Assembly: GCA_002483285.1 (NCBI GenBank) | Contig: DLHP01000043.1 | Span: 1 to 64,000 of the forward strand | DNA: 64,000 nucleotides | Direction: 5' to 3' | Source: Flavobacterium sp. UBA7665 | GTDB lineage: Bacteria; Bacteroidota; Bacteroidia; Flavobacteriales; Flavobacteriaceae | In this document: in pieces, positions 28,895-37,413 of the stretch | How the letters are laid out: the number at the start of each line of letters is the position of its first letter | Numbering within the stretch: the first letter of the stretch is position 1 | The notes under the pieces: generated by a model | The model's database searches: none | Told to the model about the DNA's origin: nothing | What the model saw: only the letters and a program-made list of their open reading frames with translations | Position numbers and translations under genes: made by a program

Positions 28895-29932
28895 TTAAGG
28901 CGCTGGATCGGCAATCTGGCCGTGTACCTTTTCTATTTCCCTGAGGATTTCTGCCGAAAGCGAAACCGTGTGCGTCGCGATGTCTTCCTGTAGCTGTTGC
29001 ATACTCGTCGCACCGATAATCGTACTGGTGACAAACGATTGTTGCCGAACGAATGCGAGTGCCAAATGGGTTAACGTCAATCCGAATTGGTTGGCGATTT
29101 CAAGGTATTTTTGGGTCGCTGTTTTTGTCGCTTCGGAGTTGTATCTCGTGAATTGCGGAAATTGATTCAGGCGCGACTGTTCATCGGCCAAACCAGTGAG
29201 GTATTTTCCCGTAAGAAAACCAAACGCGAGCGGCGAATAAGCAAGCAAACCCACGTTTTCGCGATGGCAAACTTCAGACAAGTTGATCTCGAAAGTACGG
29301 TTCACGAGTGAATACGCGTTTTGGATGGTAATCATTTTGGGCAAATCGTGCTTTTTGCTTTCCTCGAGAAATCGCATCAATCCCCAAGGCGTTTCGTTAG
29401 AAACCCCAACGTGACGGATTTTTCCTTCAGCGACAAGTTCCTGCAATGTTTCTAAAATCTGCTGGAAATTGTCTTCCCAGGCATCTTCCTCGATTTTAAA
29501 CCCGCGCTGCCCAAAGAAATTCACCTTGCGCTCGGGCCAATGGAATTGGTACAAATCGATGTAATCGGTCTGCAGTCGCTGCAAACTTTTCTCTACAGAC
29601 AACAAGATGCTCTCGCGTGAATAATCGAGTTTTTCACGGATGTAACCCATGTTGCGGTTGGGTCCGGCGATTTTGGTGGCGATCACCAAATCATTGCGCT
29701 TTCCTGTCTTTTTGAGCCAGTTCCCGATGAAGGTTTCGGTGCTGCCGTAAGTGGCTTCGCGCGCCGCAATCGGGTACATTTCTGCGGTGTCGATAAAATT
29801 AATGCCTTGGCCTGTGGCGTAATCGAGTTGGGCGTGCGCTTCGGCTTCTGTATTTTGTTGGCCAAAAGTCATCGTTCCGAGACAGATTTGGCTGACTTTG
29901 ATGTTGGTGTTGGAGAGTGTAGTGTAGTTCAT
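28895..29932 (-). CDS. Aldo/keto reductase (Tas-like)
   Basis: This 345-residue NADPH-dependent (beta/alpha)8 barrel shows the family start TLSNTNIKVSQICLGTMTFG, the catalytic aspartate/tyrosine segment FIDTAEMYP, the lysine region LVIATKIAG, and the cofactor site TIIGATSMQQL. The extra insertion with WPERKVNFFGQRGF is as in E. coli Tas. The physiological carbonyl substrate is unknown. Its stop codon touches the stop of the convergent second sugar dehydrogenase gene, with no spacer. Confidence 0.88.
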   Translation of the reverse strand: MNYTTLSNTNIKVSQICLGTMTFGQQNTEAEAHAQLDYATGQGINFIDTAEMYPIAAREATYGSTETFIGNWLKKTGKRNDLVIATKIAGPNRNMGYIREKLDYSRESILLSVEKSLQRLQTDYIDLYQFHWPERKVNFFGQRGFKIEEDAWEDNFQQILETLQELVAEGKIRHVGVSNETPWGLMRFLEESKKHDLPKMITIQNAYSLVNRTFEINLSEVCHRENVGLLAYSPLAFGFLTGKYLTGLADEQSRLNQFPQFTRYNSEATKTATQKYLEIANQFGLTLTHLALAFVRQQSFVTSTIIGATSMQQLQEDIATHTVSLSAEILREIEKVHGQIADPAP

Positions 29933-29935
29933 TTG

Positions 29936-29998
29936 GAGTGCCTTAGTGCAGAAGTGCCTTAGTGCAGGATCTGAGAGAACTCAGGCACTAAGGCACTC
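29936..29998. repeat. Inverted-repeat hairpin AGTGCCTTAGTGC upstream of the aldo/keto reductase
   Basis: GAGTGCCTTAGTGC (29936-29949), AAGTGCCTTAGTGC (29952-29965) and the exact inverse GCACTAAGGCACTC (29985-29998) fill the 84-base spacer between the aldo/keto reductase and the OmpA-like gene. The third arm can pair with either of the first two, giving two mutually exclusive 13-14 bp stems. There is no clear T-run. Confidence 0.85.
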
Positions 29999-30016
29999 AG
30001 GAACTTTCTAACTTAT

Positions 30017-30976
30017 TTACAATTCATTAAGCATCTTAGAAATCTCATCCAATTTCGGCGTCAGGATGATTTCAATCCTGCGGTTTTTGGCTTTGCCCTC
30101 TGCCGAAGAATTGCTCATGAGCGGTGCGTATTCACTGCGTCCGGCAGCGGTGAGGTTCTGTTTGTTGATGCTTTTGTTTTCGCTTAAGATTGAAACAATG
30201 GCCGTAGCGCGTTTGGTAGACAAATCCCAGTTGTCGGCAATTGGGCCCGATCCGCCGTAAGCGTCATCGTCGGTGTGGCCTTCTATGAGGACAGAGATAT
30301 CGGGGTTGGCGCCGAGCACTTTGCCTACTTCGACTACCGCACGCCTTCCTTCTGCACCAACGGCCCAGCTTCCTGAAGAGAACAACAATTTGTTTTCCAT
30401 AGAGACGTACACTTTGCCGTTCTTTTGCTGCACGGTGAGTCCTTTGCCTTCAAAGCTGTTGAGCGCCTTGGAGAGGGTTTCTTTTAGTTTTTTCATGCTC
30501 GCCTCTTTGGCTGCCATCAAGCCCTCGAGTTCTGCCAAACGCGCTGAACTGGCTTGTAAATCGCCTTTGAGTTTGTCGAACTTTGCCTGTTCGGCGGCCA
30601 ATGCCCTTTGTTTGGCTTCGAGCTGTGAAAGAAGTTCGCGGTTCTTGTCCATGTTGGTTTTGAGCGCGTCGTCGCTGTTTTTCTCGAGTGCCGAATAAGA
30701 GGCTTGTAAAGTTTTGAGGTTTTTGTCGGTCGCGGTATAATCGGCTAAAAACTTGTCGCGGTCGGCTTTGGTTTTGGCGAGTTCTTCCTTGAGCGAAGCG
30801 TAGGCCATGTCGAGGTCGGCTTTGTCTTTGGCGCAATCCTCACTTTCATCCTGGAGTTTGCGGTTTTCTTTTTTGAGCTCGGCGAATTTGTTTTCGAGTT
30901 CGGTGTACATTTTCTTGGAAACGCACGAAGCGGTCAAGGTGAGTAAAAGGACGGCAATTGAAATTTTCTTGATCAT
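30017..30976 (-). CDS. OmpA-family lipoprotein with coiled coil
   Basis: This 319-residue protein has a short signal peptide with lipobox-like LTASC (C18), a long heptad-rich coiled coil (about 25-190, many K/E/L/D), and a C-terminal OmpA/MotB peptidoglycan-binding domain (about 200-305: ISVLIEGHTDDDAYGG, NWDLSTKRATAIVSIL, GKAKNRRIEIIL). It probably tethers the outer membrane to the cell wall. It stands alone, with a dispersed repeat upstream and a hairpin downstream. Confidence 0.85.
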   Translation of the reverse strand: MIKKISIAVLLLTLTASCVSKKMYTELENKFAELKKENRKLQDESEDCAKDKADLDMAYASLKEELAKTKADRDKFLADYTATDKNLKTLQASYSALEKNSDDALKTNMDKNRELLSQLEAKQRALAAEQAKFDKLKGDLQASSARLAELEGLMAAKEASMKKLKETLSKALNSFEGKGLTVQQKNGKVYVSMENKLLFSSGSWAVGAEGRRAVVEVGKVLGANPDISVLIEGHTDDDAYGGSGPIADNWDLSTKRATAIVSILSENKSINKQNLTAAGRSEYAPLMSNSSAEGKAKNRRIEIILTPKLDEISKMLNEL

Positions 30977-31018
30977 ATGGTTTGTTTTTAAACTGGGGTT
31001 CTTATTTAGTTTGGTGCC

Positions 31019-31102
31019 TAGCCCTGATAGTAGTGGAAATCCTTTTTTGGCGGAGCGTTAGCGGAGCCAAAAAAGATTGCAACGGATAGCAGGTTCCCGG
31101 CT
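31019..31102. repeat. Dispersed intergenic repeat, copy 4
   Basis: Copy 4 has GATAGTAGTGGAAATCCTTTT, then the stem TTTTTTGGC / GCCAAAAAA around CGGAGCGTTAGCGGA, then AAGATTGCAACGGATAGC. It lies between exonuclease III and the OmpA-like gene, both on the minus strand. Confidence 0.75.
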
Positions 31103-31111
31103 TCTAAAATT

Positions 31112-31873
31112 TTACTCTATTTCAACCATCGTCGGGCAATGGTCAGAATGTTTGGCCTCGGGCAAAATCACCGCGCGTTTGATGCGGTCTTTGAGCGGAT
31201 GGCTCACCAAGCAATAATCGATGCGCCAACCCTTATTATTGCCACGCGCACCGGCACGGTAACTCCACCAGGTGTAATGGTGCGGGTCTTTATTGAGGTG
31301 GCGGAAACTATCTATAAAACCCGCGTTGATAAAGCCATTGAGCCACGCGCGTTCCTGTGGCAAAAAGCCAGAAACGGTTTTGTTGCGCACCGGATCGTGA
31401 ATGTCTATCGCTTCGTGGCAGATGTTGTAATCACCGCAAATCACAAGGTTTGGATGGGTTTTGCGGAGTTCATGGATGTAATTCTGGAAATCGTCCATGT
31501 ACATGAACTTGTGGTCGAGGCGCTCAAAGTTGGTGCCCGATGGCAGATACAAACTCATTACAGAAAGATCGTCAAAATCCACGCGGATGTTGCGGCCTTC
31601 AAAATCCATGTGCGCAATCTCGGTTCCGTAGACTACATTGTTGGGTTTGATCTTGGATAAAATGGCCACGCCGCTGTAGCCTTTTTTGGTGGCGGGAAAC
31701 CAGAAGTGATAGGGATATCCGGCGAGTTCAAAATCGAGTAGCGGGATCTGGTCTGGTGTCGCTTTGATTTCCTGGAGACAAATCACATCGGGGTTTGCCT
31801 GCTGTAGCCACGCAATGAATCCTTTAGGAATGGCGGCACGGATTCCGTTGACATTGTAAGAAATAATTTTCAT
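31112..31873 (-). CDS. xth: Exodeoxyribonuclease III
   Basis: This 253-residue AP endonuclease/3' exonuclease for base-excision repair matches the usual length. Catalytic residues are visible in ICLQEIKA (Glu), VICGDYNICHEAIDIHDP (Asp and Asn) and the C-terminal SDHCPTM (Asp-His). The start at 31873 (MKIISYNVNGIRAA) is the family N-terminus, while the frame to 31978 would overlap the promoter of the divergent gene. Confidence 0.94.
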   Translation of the reverse strand: MKIISYNVNGIRAAIPKGFIAWLQQANPDVICLQEIKATPDQIPLLDFELAGYPYHFWFPATKKGYSGVAILSKIKPNNVVYGTEIAHMDFEGRNIRVDFDDLSVMSLYLPSGTNFERLDHKFMYMDDFQNYIHELRKTHPNLVICGDYNICHEAIDIHDPVRNKTVSGFLPQERAWLNGFINAGFIDSFRHLNKDPHHYTWWSYRAGARGNNKGWRIDYCLVSHPLKDRIKRAVILPEAKHSDHCPTMVEIE

Positions 31874-31959
31874 TTTTGCGATTGGCATTTCGTTGCCCAA
31901 AAGTACTAAAAAAGAGTTCGCATTAATGAAGAAAAGTAAAGGAAAATGGACTTTTTTGC

Positions 31960-31967
31960 TATCTTTG
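31960..31967 (+). promoter_or_regulatory. Candidate -7 promoter box of the olsF-like gene
   Basis: TATCTTTG is a perfect match to TAnnTTTG, 25 bases before the ATG at 31993. The upstream TTG is not evident. Confidence 0.5.
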
Positions 31968-31992
31968 TTCACCTTCAATAAACAAACAATAC

Positions 31993-33810
31993 ATGGGTCT
32001 AGTTACCGCCAAAGAAGTTGCCAAAGCCATCAACGCAGAAAAATACGGAGTTCTCGGAACTTTTGCTGGCTGGCTTTTGATGAAGGTACTCAAGATTTCT
32101 GCATTAAACAAAATGTACGACAGGCACAAGCATCTCAAAGATGTTGAGTTTCTCAATGCCATCCTCGACGAGCTTAAAATCAAGTTTGAAATTCCAGAAG
32201 AAGATTTGAAACGCTTGCCCAAAGACGGCGCGTACATCACCATATCCAACCATCCACTGGGCGGCATTGACGGGATTTTACTTTTGAAGCTGATGCTCGA
32301 AAAAGAACCCGATTTTAAAATCATCGCCAATTTTTTATTGCACCGCATTGAGCCTTTAAAGCCGTTCATCATGCCTGTGAATCCGTTCGAGAACATGAAG
32401 GATGCCAAATCGAGCGTCGTGGGAATCAAGGAAACGCTGCGCCATTTGAGCGACGGCAAACCACTTGGCATGTTTCCCGCAGGTGAGGTTTCTACGTATC
32501 AGGACGGAAAATTGGTCGTGGATAAAGATTGGGAAGAAGGCGCGATTAAAGTCATCCGAAAGGCGCAAGTCCCGGTAATTCCGATTTATTTCCATGCCAA
32601 GAATAGCCGGTTGTTTTATTTCCTTTCTAAATTGAACCCGACTTTGCGTACGGCCAAATTGCCGTCGGAATTGCTCACGCAGAAAGACCGCATCATCAAG
32701 GTACGCATTGGCAAACCGATTCCCGTAAGCGAGCAGAACGAACACGAAACGCTAGAGGAATATTCAGAATTCCTGCGCAAGAAAACCTATATGCTCGCCA
32801 ATTCGTTTGAGACCGACAGCAACTTTCTCTCGGCGCCCAACCTCAACAATCTCAAGTTGCCCAGAAGCCCTAAGCAAATCGCGACACCTGCCAATCACGA
32901 AAAAATGGTGGCCGAAATCGAAAAGCTGCGCAAAGAAGATTGCCGTTTGACGCACAGCAAAAATTACGAGGTTTTCTTTACCGAAGCGCATAACATTCCA
33001 AATATTTTACATGAAATCGGGCGTTTGCGCGAAGTCACTTTCCGCGAGGTTGGTGAAGGCACCAACGAATCGCTCGACCTTGACAAATACGACCAATACT
33101 ACCACCACATGTTCCTTTGGGATGCCGACGCCAAACAAATTGCGGGCGCGTACCGTATGGGATTGGGTTCTGAGATTTTCCCCAAGTATAAAATCGACGG
33201 TTTCTATTTGCAGGAACTGTTTCGCTTCGAGCCAGAATTGCATGACATGATGAGCAAGTCAATCGAGATGGGCCGCGCGTTCATCGTCAAGGAATACCAG
33301 CTCAAACCCATGCCGTTGTTCCTGCTCTGGAAGGGCATCGTGCACACCACTTTGCGTTATCCCGAACACAAGTTTTTGATTGGTGGCGTGAGCATCTCCA
33401 ACCAATTTACCGAATTCTCGAAATCGTTGATGATTGAGTTCATGAAAAGCCATTATTACGACCCTTACGTGGCGCAATACGTATATCCGAAGAAGGAATA
33501 CAAGGTGAAACTCAAAGACGCCGATAAGGATTTCGTGTTTGAGGAAGCCGAAGCCGACCTCAATAAATTCGACAAAATCATTGACGAAATAGAACCGGGC
33601 ACTTTGCGTTTACCGGTGTTGATCAAAAAATACATCAAACAGAATGCGCGCGTGATTGCCTTTAATGTGGATCCGCTGTTTAACAATGCCGTCGACGGAT
33701 TGATGTACATCCGCATCGCCGACCTTCCCGAAAGCACCGTAAAACCGGTCATGGAAGAATTCCAGGCCGAACTCGAGCGCAAACTCGCCGAGAAAGGCGA
33801 ACAACCGTAA
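31993..33810 (+). CDS. olsF: Bifunctional ornithine-lipid acyltransferase (OlsF type)
   Basis: This 605-residue protein has two acyltransferase halves. The N-terminal 280 residues are PlsC-like, with the NHxxxxD motif in ISNHPLGGIDG, the FPAGEVST glycerolipid-binding motif, and a following VPVIPIYFHAKNSR. The C-terminal half (about 300-545) is an OlsB-like GNAT domain (EVFFTEAHNIPNILHEIGRLRE, VTFREVGEGTNES, SIEMGRAFI). Fused proteins of this order make ornithine lipid in one polypeptide: the C-terminal part N-acylates ornithine and the N-terminal part adds the second chain. I know this family from Serratia and Flavobacterium work. It is divergent from xth and followed by a DUF805 gene. Confidence 0.8.
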   Translation: MGLVTAKEVAKAINAEKYGVLGTFAGWLLMKVLKISALNKMYDRHKHLKDVEFLNAILDELKIKFEIPEEDLKRLPKDGAYITISNHPLGGIDGILLLKLMLEKEPDFKIIANFLLHRIEPLKPFIMPVNPFENMKDAKSSVVGIKETLRHLSDGKPLGMFPAGEVSTYQDGKLVVDKDWEEGAIKVIRKAQVPVIPIYFHAKNSRLFYFLSKLNPTLRTAKLPSELLTQKDRIIKVRIGKPIPVSEQNEHETLEEYSEFLRKKTYMLANSFETDSNFLSAPNLNNLKLPRSPKQIATPANHEKMVAEIEKLRKEDCRLTHSKNYEVFFTEAHNIPNILHEIGRLREVTFREVGEGTNESLDLDKYDQYYHHMFLWDADAKQIAGAYRMGLGSEIFPKYKIDGFYLQELFRFEPELHDMMSKSIEMGRAFIVKEYQLKPMPLFLLWKGIVHTTLRYPEHKFLIGGVSISNQFTEFSKSLMIEFMKSHYYDPYVAQYVYPKKEYKVKLKDADKDFVFEEAEADLNKFDKIIDEIEPGTLRLPVLIKKYIKQNARVIAFNVDPLFNNAVDGLMYIRIADLPESTVKPVMEEFQAELERKLAEKGEQP

Positions 33811-33829
33811 CCAACCAAAACCAAATATT

Positions 33830-34192
33830 ATGAATTATTATTTTGAAGTTTTTAAGAAGTACGCCGACTTTAAAGGCCGCGCGAGACGAAAAGAATACTG
33901 GATGTTTACGTTGTTTCACGTCATCATCATTTATGCATTGGTTTTTGCCATGTTGAGATTCCCGTCGGTTTTGTATGTGTATTTAATTTATCTTTTTGCA
34001 GGTTTGATTCCATCACTTGCTGTTGGCGTAAGACGGATGCACGATGTGGGCAAAAGCGGCTGGTACCTGCTTATTCCAATCTACAGTTTTATCCTAGCCT
34101 GCACCAATGGCGAGGAAGGCAAAAACGAGTACGGTGACGACCCAAAAAACCCTGGTGACGCCATCGAAGAAATTGGCACCGCGCAGGAATAA
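33830..34192 (+). CDS. DUF805 membrane protein
   Basis: This 120-residue protein has the family opening YYFEVFKKYADFKGRARRKEYW, then three to four membrane spans and the VGVRRMHDVGKSGWYLLIP motif characteristic of DUF805. It has no assigned function. It begins 19 bases after the olsF-like stop and ends before a bidirectional terminator. Confidence 0.88.
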   Translation: MNYYFEVFKKYADFKGRARRKEYWMFTLFHVIIIYALVFAMLRFPSVLYVYLIYLFAGLIPSLAVGVRRMHDVGKSGWYLLIPIYSFILACTNGEEGKNEYGDDPKNPGDAIEEIGTAQE

Positions 34193-34211
34193 TTTTAATA
34201 GCCAACCACAA

Positions 34212-34240
34212 AAAAAGCCCCAATTAATTTGGGGCTTTTT
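34212..34240. terminator. Bidirectional terminator
   Basis: AAAAAGCCCCAA / TTGGGGCTTTTT forms a 12-bp stem with a five-base loop, giving a T-run in both directions. It separates the DUF805 gene from the convergent DUF2752 gene. Confidence 0.88.
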
Positions 34241-34244
34241 CTTT

Positions 34245-34709
34245 TTATCTCCAAATGGATTGGTGCAGGATGTCATCCCAGGAATTCGACCGAATGAAAA
34301 AAACCAGTCGGATCAAATGGTAAATTCCAAGGAAAATCGCAAGTCCGTAGGCGGTTTTTTTATGGAATAAAAGTGCGTTGAAATAGGTTTTGCCGGTTTT
34401 GAGTTCTGCCAGTAAGACCACAATCGCAATCAGGCAAAACACAATCACAAATGGGCCGAACAGGTGAAAACCGAAACTTTTTATAAAATCGCCTTCATAA
34501 AAATATACCAGCGATTTGGTAATGCCGCAACCCGGACACGGAAATCCCGTAAGCATCTTGAACGGGCAAAAAGATTGTGCCGAATCGAGATGATGGTTGC
34601 TGTTGTCGAGCATTAAAAAAAACGGGATCAGCAGCGTCAATACCGCGCCGATAATCCCGTAAATTTTTCGTTGTCTCGCTTTATTAGTTGTACAATCTGT
34701 TGATATCAC
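34245..34709 (-). CDS. DUF2752 membrane protein
   Basis: This 154-residue protein has three membrane spans and the family motif CPGCGITKSLVYFYEGD shortly after the first span. Its function is unknown. Its start overlaps the end of the upstream DUF4234 gene by 26 bases in another frame, so translation of the two is probably coupled. Confidence 0.85.
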   Translation of the reverse strand: MISTDCTTNKARQRKIYGIIGAVLTLLIPFFLMLDNSNHHLDSAQSFCPFKMLTGFPCPGCGITKSLVYFYEGDFIKSFGFHLFGPFVIVFCLIAIVVLLAELKTGKTYFNALLFHKKTAYGLAIFLGIYHLIRLVFFIRSNSWDDILHQSIWR

Positions 34710-35067
34710 TTTGAACGATCATTGCCGCGGCAAACGGAAAAAAGAATCCCAGTACAATCAACAGCGTCGATTGGTCTTTCTGCAATTCACCGGTACGCTG
34801 GTATACTTTAGGAAGCGCTTCCTTGCCTGCGAGGTAATAAAAATAAATGTTGACCGGCGAACAACAGCCTGCAAAAATCGCAATGGGTTGTGAGATTACT
34901 TCGCGTTCGCAAACCGCGTTGAATACTTCGGCGGTTTTCATGTTCCAGTAAATCAGGTACAATCCGCAGGTTAAAAAAGAAAAGATTAATACCATTATAG
35001 GGTCATTCTTAAAAACCGGGATGGGATTGTTGGGCTTGTTCCAGGTTTCGGTGGGTTGGTTTTCCAT
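34684..35067 (-). CDS. DUF4234-like small membrane protein
   Basis: This 127-residue protein has a proline-rich soluble N-terminus, then LIFSFLTCGLYLIYWNMKTAE, the hydrophobic-GLY-IYW signature of DUF4234, and two more hydrophobic spans (about 62-78 and 100-118). Its role is unknown. It is the first gene of a two-gene unit with the overlapping DUF2752 gene. Confidence 0.72.
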   Translation of the reverse strand: MENQPTETWNKPNNPIPVFKNDPIMVLIFSFLTCGLYLIYWNMKTAEVFNAVCEREVISQPIAIFAGCCSPVNIYFYYLAGKEALPKVYQRTGELQKDQSTLLIVLGFFFPFAAAMIVQSDINRLYN

Positions 35068-35110
35068 GTGTTTGTTCGTTTAGGTGGTTCGGTTATAAAA
35101 ATAAAAAAAA

Positions 35111-36463
35111 TTATAAGAATACGCGGTCATTGGGTTGCCAAAGTTCAATTTTATTTCCTTCGGGGTCAAGGATCCACGCGAACTTCCCATAGTAGAAAGC
35201 TTCGGGTTCGCCAACAAGCGTCACGCCCTCTGCCGCCAATTTCACAAGCAAACCATCGAGGTCATGTACCCGAAAATTTTGCATGAACGGCTTTTGACTG
35301 GGATTAAAATACGGCGTATCGGCGGCAAACGGCGACCATTGCGTACTGCAATCATTGCCTTGTTGGTCTTTCCACCAAAAAGTCGAGCCGTATTGGTCTG
35401 TCTTGAGTCCGAGGTGTTTGCCGTACCACGCCACGAGTTGTTTTGCATTTTCTGATTTAAAGAATACGCCGCCAATTCCCGTCACGCGGACGTCGGGCGA
35501 ATCGGTCGCAGGTTTTCCGAAATATTTTTCCTTGATCTTATCTACAATCGTTTGCGCAAGTTTTTCATGGCTCTCAAACGTCCAGCCCGCAATGTGCGGC
35601 GTGAGGATGACATTTGGCGCATCGAGCAGGTACTGGAACGCTTCGGGGTTTTTACCTTCGTGGAATAAGTTCTCGAATGACCCTTTCTCATATTCGAGTA
35701 CATCGAGCCCAGCGCCGAGGATTTTCCCCGATTGTAAGGCTTGGGTCAAGTCTGCCGTAACGACATTTTTGCCGCGCGAGGTATTGATCAACCAAAACGG
35801 TTTGGCAAAAGCGTGAATGAATTCACGATTGACCATTTTATCGGTTTGCGGCGTCCAGGGAATGTGCAAACTGAGTACATCCGATTCGCGCTGCAACCGC
35901 TCGAGCGAAACCTGTTGGGCATTGGCGTCGCCCACGTTTTCAAGCAGGTCATGGCACAAGACTTTTACGTCAAACCCGCGCAGTTTTTTGGCAAATGCCT
36001 TACCCATATTACCGTAACCGATAATCCCAACGGTTTTGCCATCGAGTTCATGACCGCGGTTGGCTTCGCGGTTCCAATGGCCCGCTTTGATTTGGGAATC
36101 GGCGGTGTTGATTTTATTGAAAAGTCCGAGCAAGAGCGCAAGGGTGTGTTCACCGACGGCATTGCGGTTGCCTTCGGGCGCGGCGATCAGCGAGATGTTT
36201 CTTTTGGCAGCTTCATCTACATCGATGCTTTCGAGCCCGGCGCCCACACGGGCGATGAATTCGAGATGGGTTGCCTTATCGAGGAAATCTTTATCGATTT
36301 TAAATCGGCTGCGGATGACGATGCCTTGGTAAGCGTGGATTCTAGCTTCGATTTCGGCGCGCGAGGAATGGTAATCTTCGTCGTTTGTAAATCCGGCTTG
36401 CTGCAATTGTCCTAGTAACAGCGGATGGTTGCTGTCAATGTGGAGTATTTTGATGTCTTTCAC
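35111..36463 (-). CDS. D-2-hydroxyacid dehydrogenase (phosphoglycerate-dehydrogenase-like) fused to a glyoxalase/VOC domain
   Basis: Residues 1 to about 312 form a complete NAD-dependent D-2-hydroxyacid dehydrogenase: NAD site VGIIGYGNMGKAFA, catalytic arginine in LINTSRGKNV, glutamate region, and histidine in LTPHIAGWT. About 325-450 is a VOC-fold glyoxalase/dioxygenase-like domain (GGVFFKSENAKQLVAWYGKHLGL at its start, WILDPEGNKIELWQP at its end). The frame is open throughout, joined by FGKPATDSPDVRV. The VOC part contains a GTG near the junction that could be an old start. I use the GTG at 36463 (VKDIKILHIDSN), since a TTG at 36481 adds residues not expected. The pathway cannot be assigned with confidence, but SerA-like activity is possible. 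Confidence 0.75.
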   Translation of the reverse strand: MKDIKILHIDSNHPLLLGQLQQAGFTNDEDYHSSRAEIEARIHAYQGIVIRSRFKIDKDFLDKATHLEFIARVGAGLESIDVDEAAKRNISLIAAPEGNRNAVGEHTLALLLGLFNKINTADSQIKAGHWNREANRGHELDGKTVGIIGYGNMGKAFAKKLRGFDVKVLCHDLLENVGDANAQQVSLERLQRESDVLSLHIPWTPQTDKMVNREFIHAFAKPFWLINTSRGKNVVTADLTQALQSGKILGAGLDVLEYEKGSFENLFHEGKNPEAFQYLLDAPNVILTPHIAGWTFESHEKLAQTIVDKIKEKYFGKPATDSPDVRVTGIGGVFFKSENAKQLVAWYGKHLGLKTDQYGSTFWWKDQQGNDCSTQWSPFAADTPYFNPSQKPFMQNFRVHDLDGLLVKLAAEGVTLVGEPEAFYYGKFAWILDPEGNKIELWQPNDRVFL

Positions 36464-36549
36464 CCTGAGAAGTTTCCTCAAAAATACAAATTTGGATTGG
36501 AATTCTACAGCCGCATTAGGGATTACCTTCGGTCAGTTCGGCCAAAAGG

Positions 36550-36629
36550 CCTCGGGTGTAGCGGCATCCTTTTTTGTAACGCAGTGGAAAAAAAGATAAA
36601 GCGAATAGCCCGGCCCGCAGGGAAATGCC
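36550..36629. repeat. Dispersed intergenic repeat, copy 5
   Basis: Copy 5 has TGTAGCGGCATCCTTTTTT, a short loop with AACGCAGTGG, and AAAAAAGATAAAGCGAATAGC followed by a GC-rich tail. It lies between proC and the dehydrogenase-VOC gene. Confidence 0.7.
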
Positions 36630-37403
36630 CTACTCTTTAATCTTATTCAGCGAAGTCTTGATGCCTTTGATCAACGACGAACTAAAACCCTGGTGCTCCA
36701 TTTCGTTGAGCCCGACAATCGTGCAACCTTGCGGCGTGGTCACGCGATCTATGAGTTGTTCGGGATGGATTTTTTCTTCGAGTAACATCTGCGCAGCACC
36801 TTTTGCCGTTTGGGCTGCGATGGCTAGTGCGGTTTGCGCATCAAACCCAATCTCTATTCCGGCCTGCATCGACGCGCGGATGTACCGCAACGCATAAGCC
36901 GTTCCACACGCCCCAAGTACGGTTGCGGCGTCCATAAGTTTTTCTTCTATGACGGGTGCAGTGCCGAGTTTTTGAAACAGAGAAACTACTTTTTGCCCTG
37001 CCGCTTGGTCTTGCGCGTCAAATGAGATACAGGTAGCCGATTCTCCGAATTGTATGGCGATGTTGGGCATGATCCTGACGATGGCGTTGTTGGGGATTCC
37101 TTTTTTTAAATCGGCTATGGTGACGCCGCTAACCGCCGAGACAACAACTGCCGTTGGTATTTTCGCGCCAATTTCCCGCAATACAAGTGCCGTTTGGTAG
37201 GGTTTTACAGTAAGAATTACAATATCGGCAGTTTCAATTTGATGGGCATTGTTTGCCGAAACCGTGATGCCTTTGGCTTCAAGCTGCAGGATAGTTTGCA
37301 AATTTCTTCGGGTTACGGTGATGTGCGATTCTTTTACAAATTCACACAAACCCAAAGCAATGGCAGAGCCGAGATTCCCGCCGCCGATGATGTGTATGTT
37401 CAT
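36630..37403 (-). CDS. proC: Pyrroline-5-carboxylate reductase
   Basis: This 257-residue enzyme for the last step of proline synthesis has the NADPH site IIGGGNLGSAIALGL at the very N-terminus, DIVILTVKPYQT, VVSAVSGVTIADL, and the C-terminal conserved helix around GACGTAYALRYIRA and DRVTTPQGCTI. The length is normal. It is ten bases downstream of mgtE on the same strand. Confidence 0.93.
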   Translation of the reverse strand: MNIHIIGGGNLGSAIALGLCEFVKESHITVTRRNLQTILQLEAKGITVSANNAHQIETADIVILTVKPYQTALVLREIGAKIPTAVVVSAVSGVTIADLKKGIPNNAIVRIMPNIAIQFGESATCISFDAQDQAAGQKVVSLFQKLGTAPVIEEKLMDAATVLGACGTAYALRYIRASMQAGIEIGFDAQTALAIAAQTAKGAAQMLLEEKIHPEQLIDRVTTPQGCTIVGLNEMEHQGFSSSLIKGIKTSLNKIKE

Positions 37404-37413
37404 ACCTGTTTTT

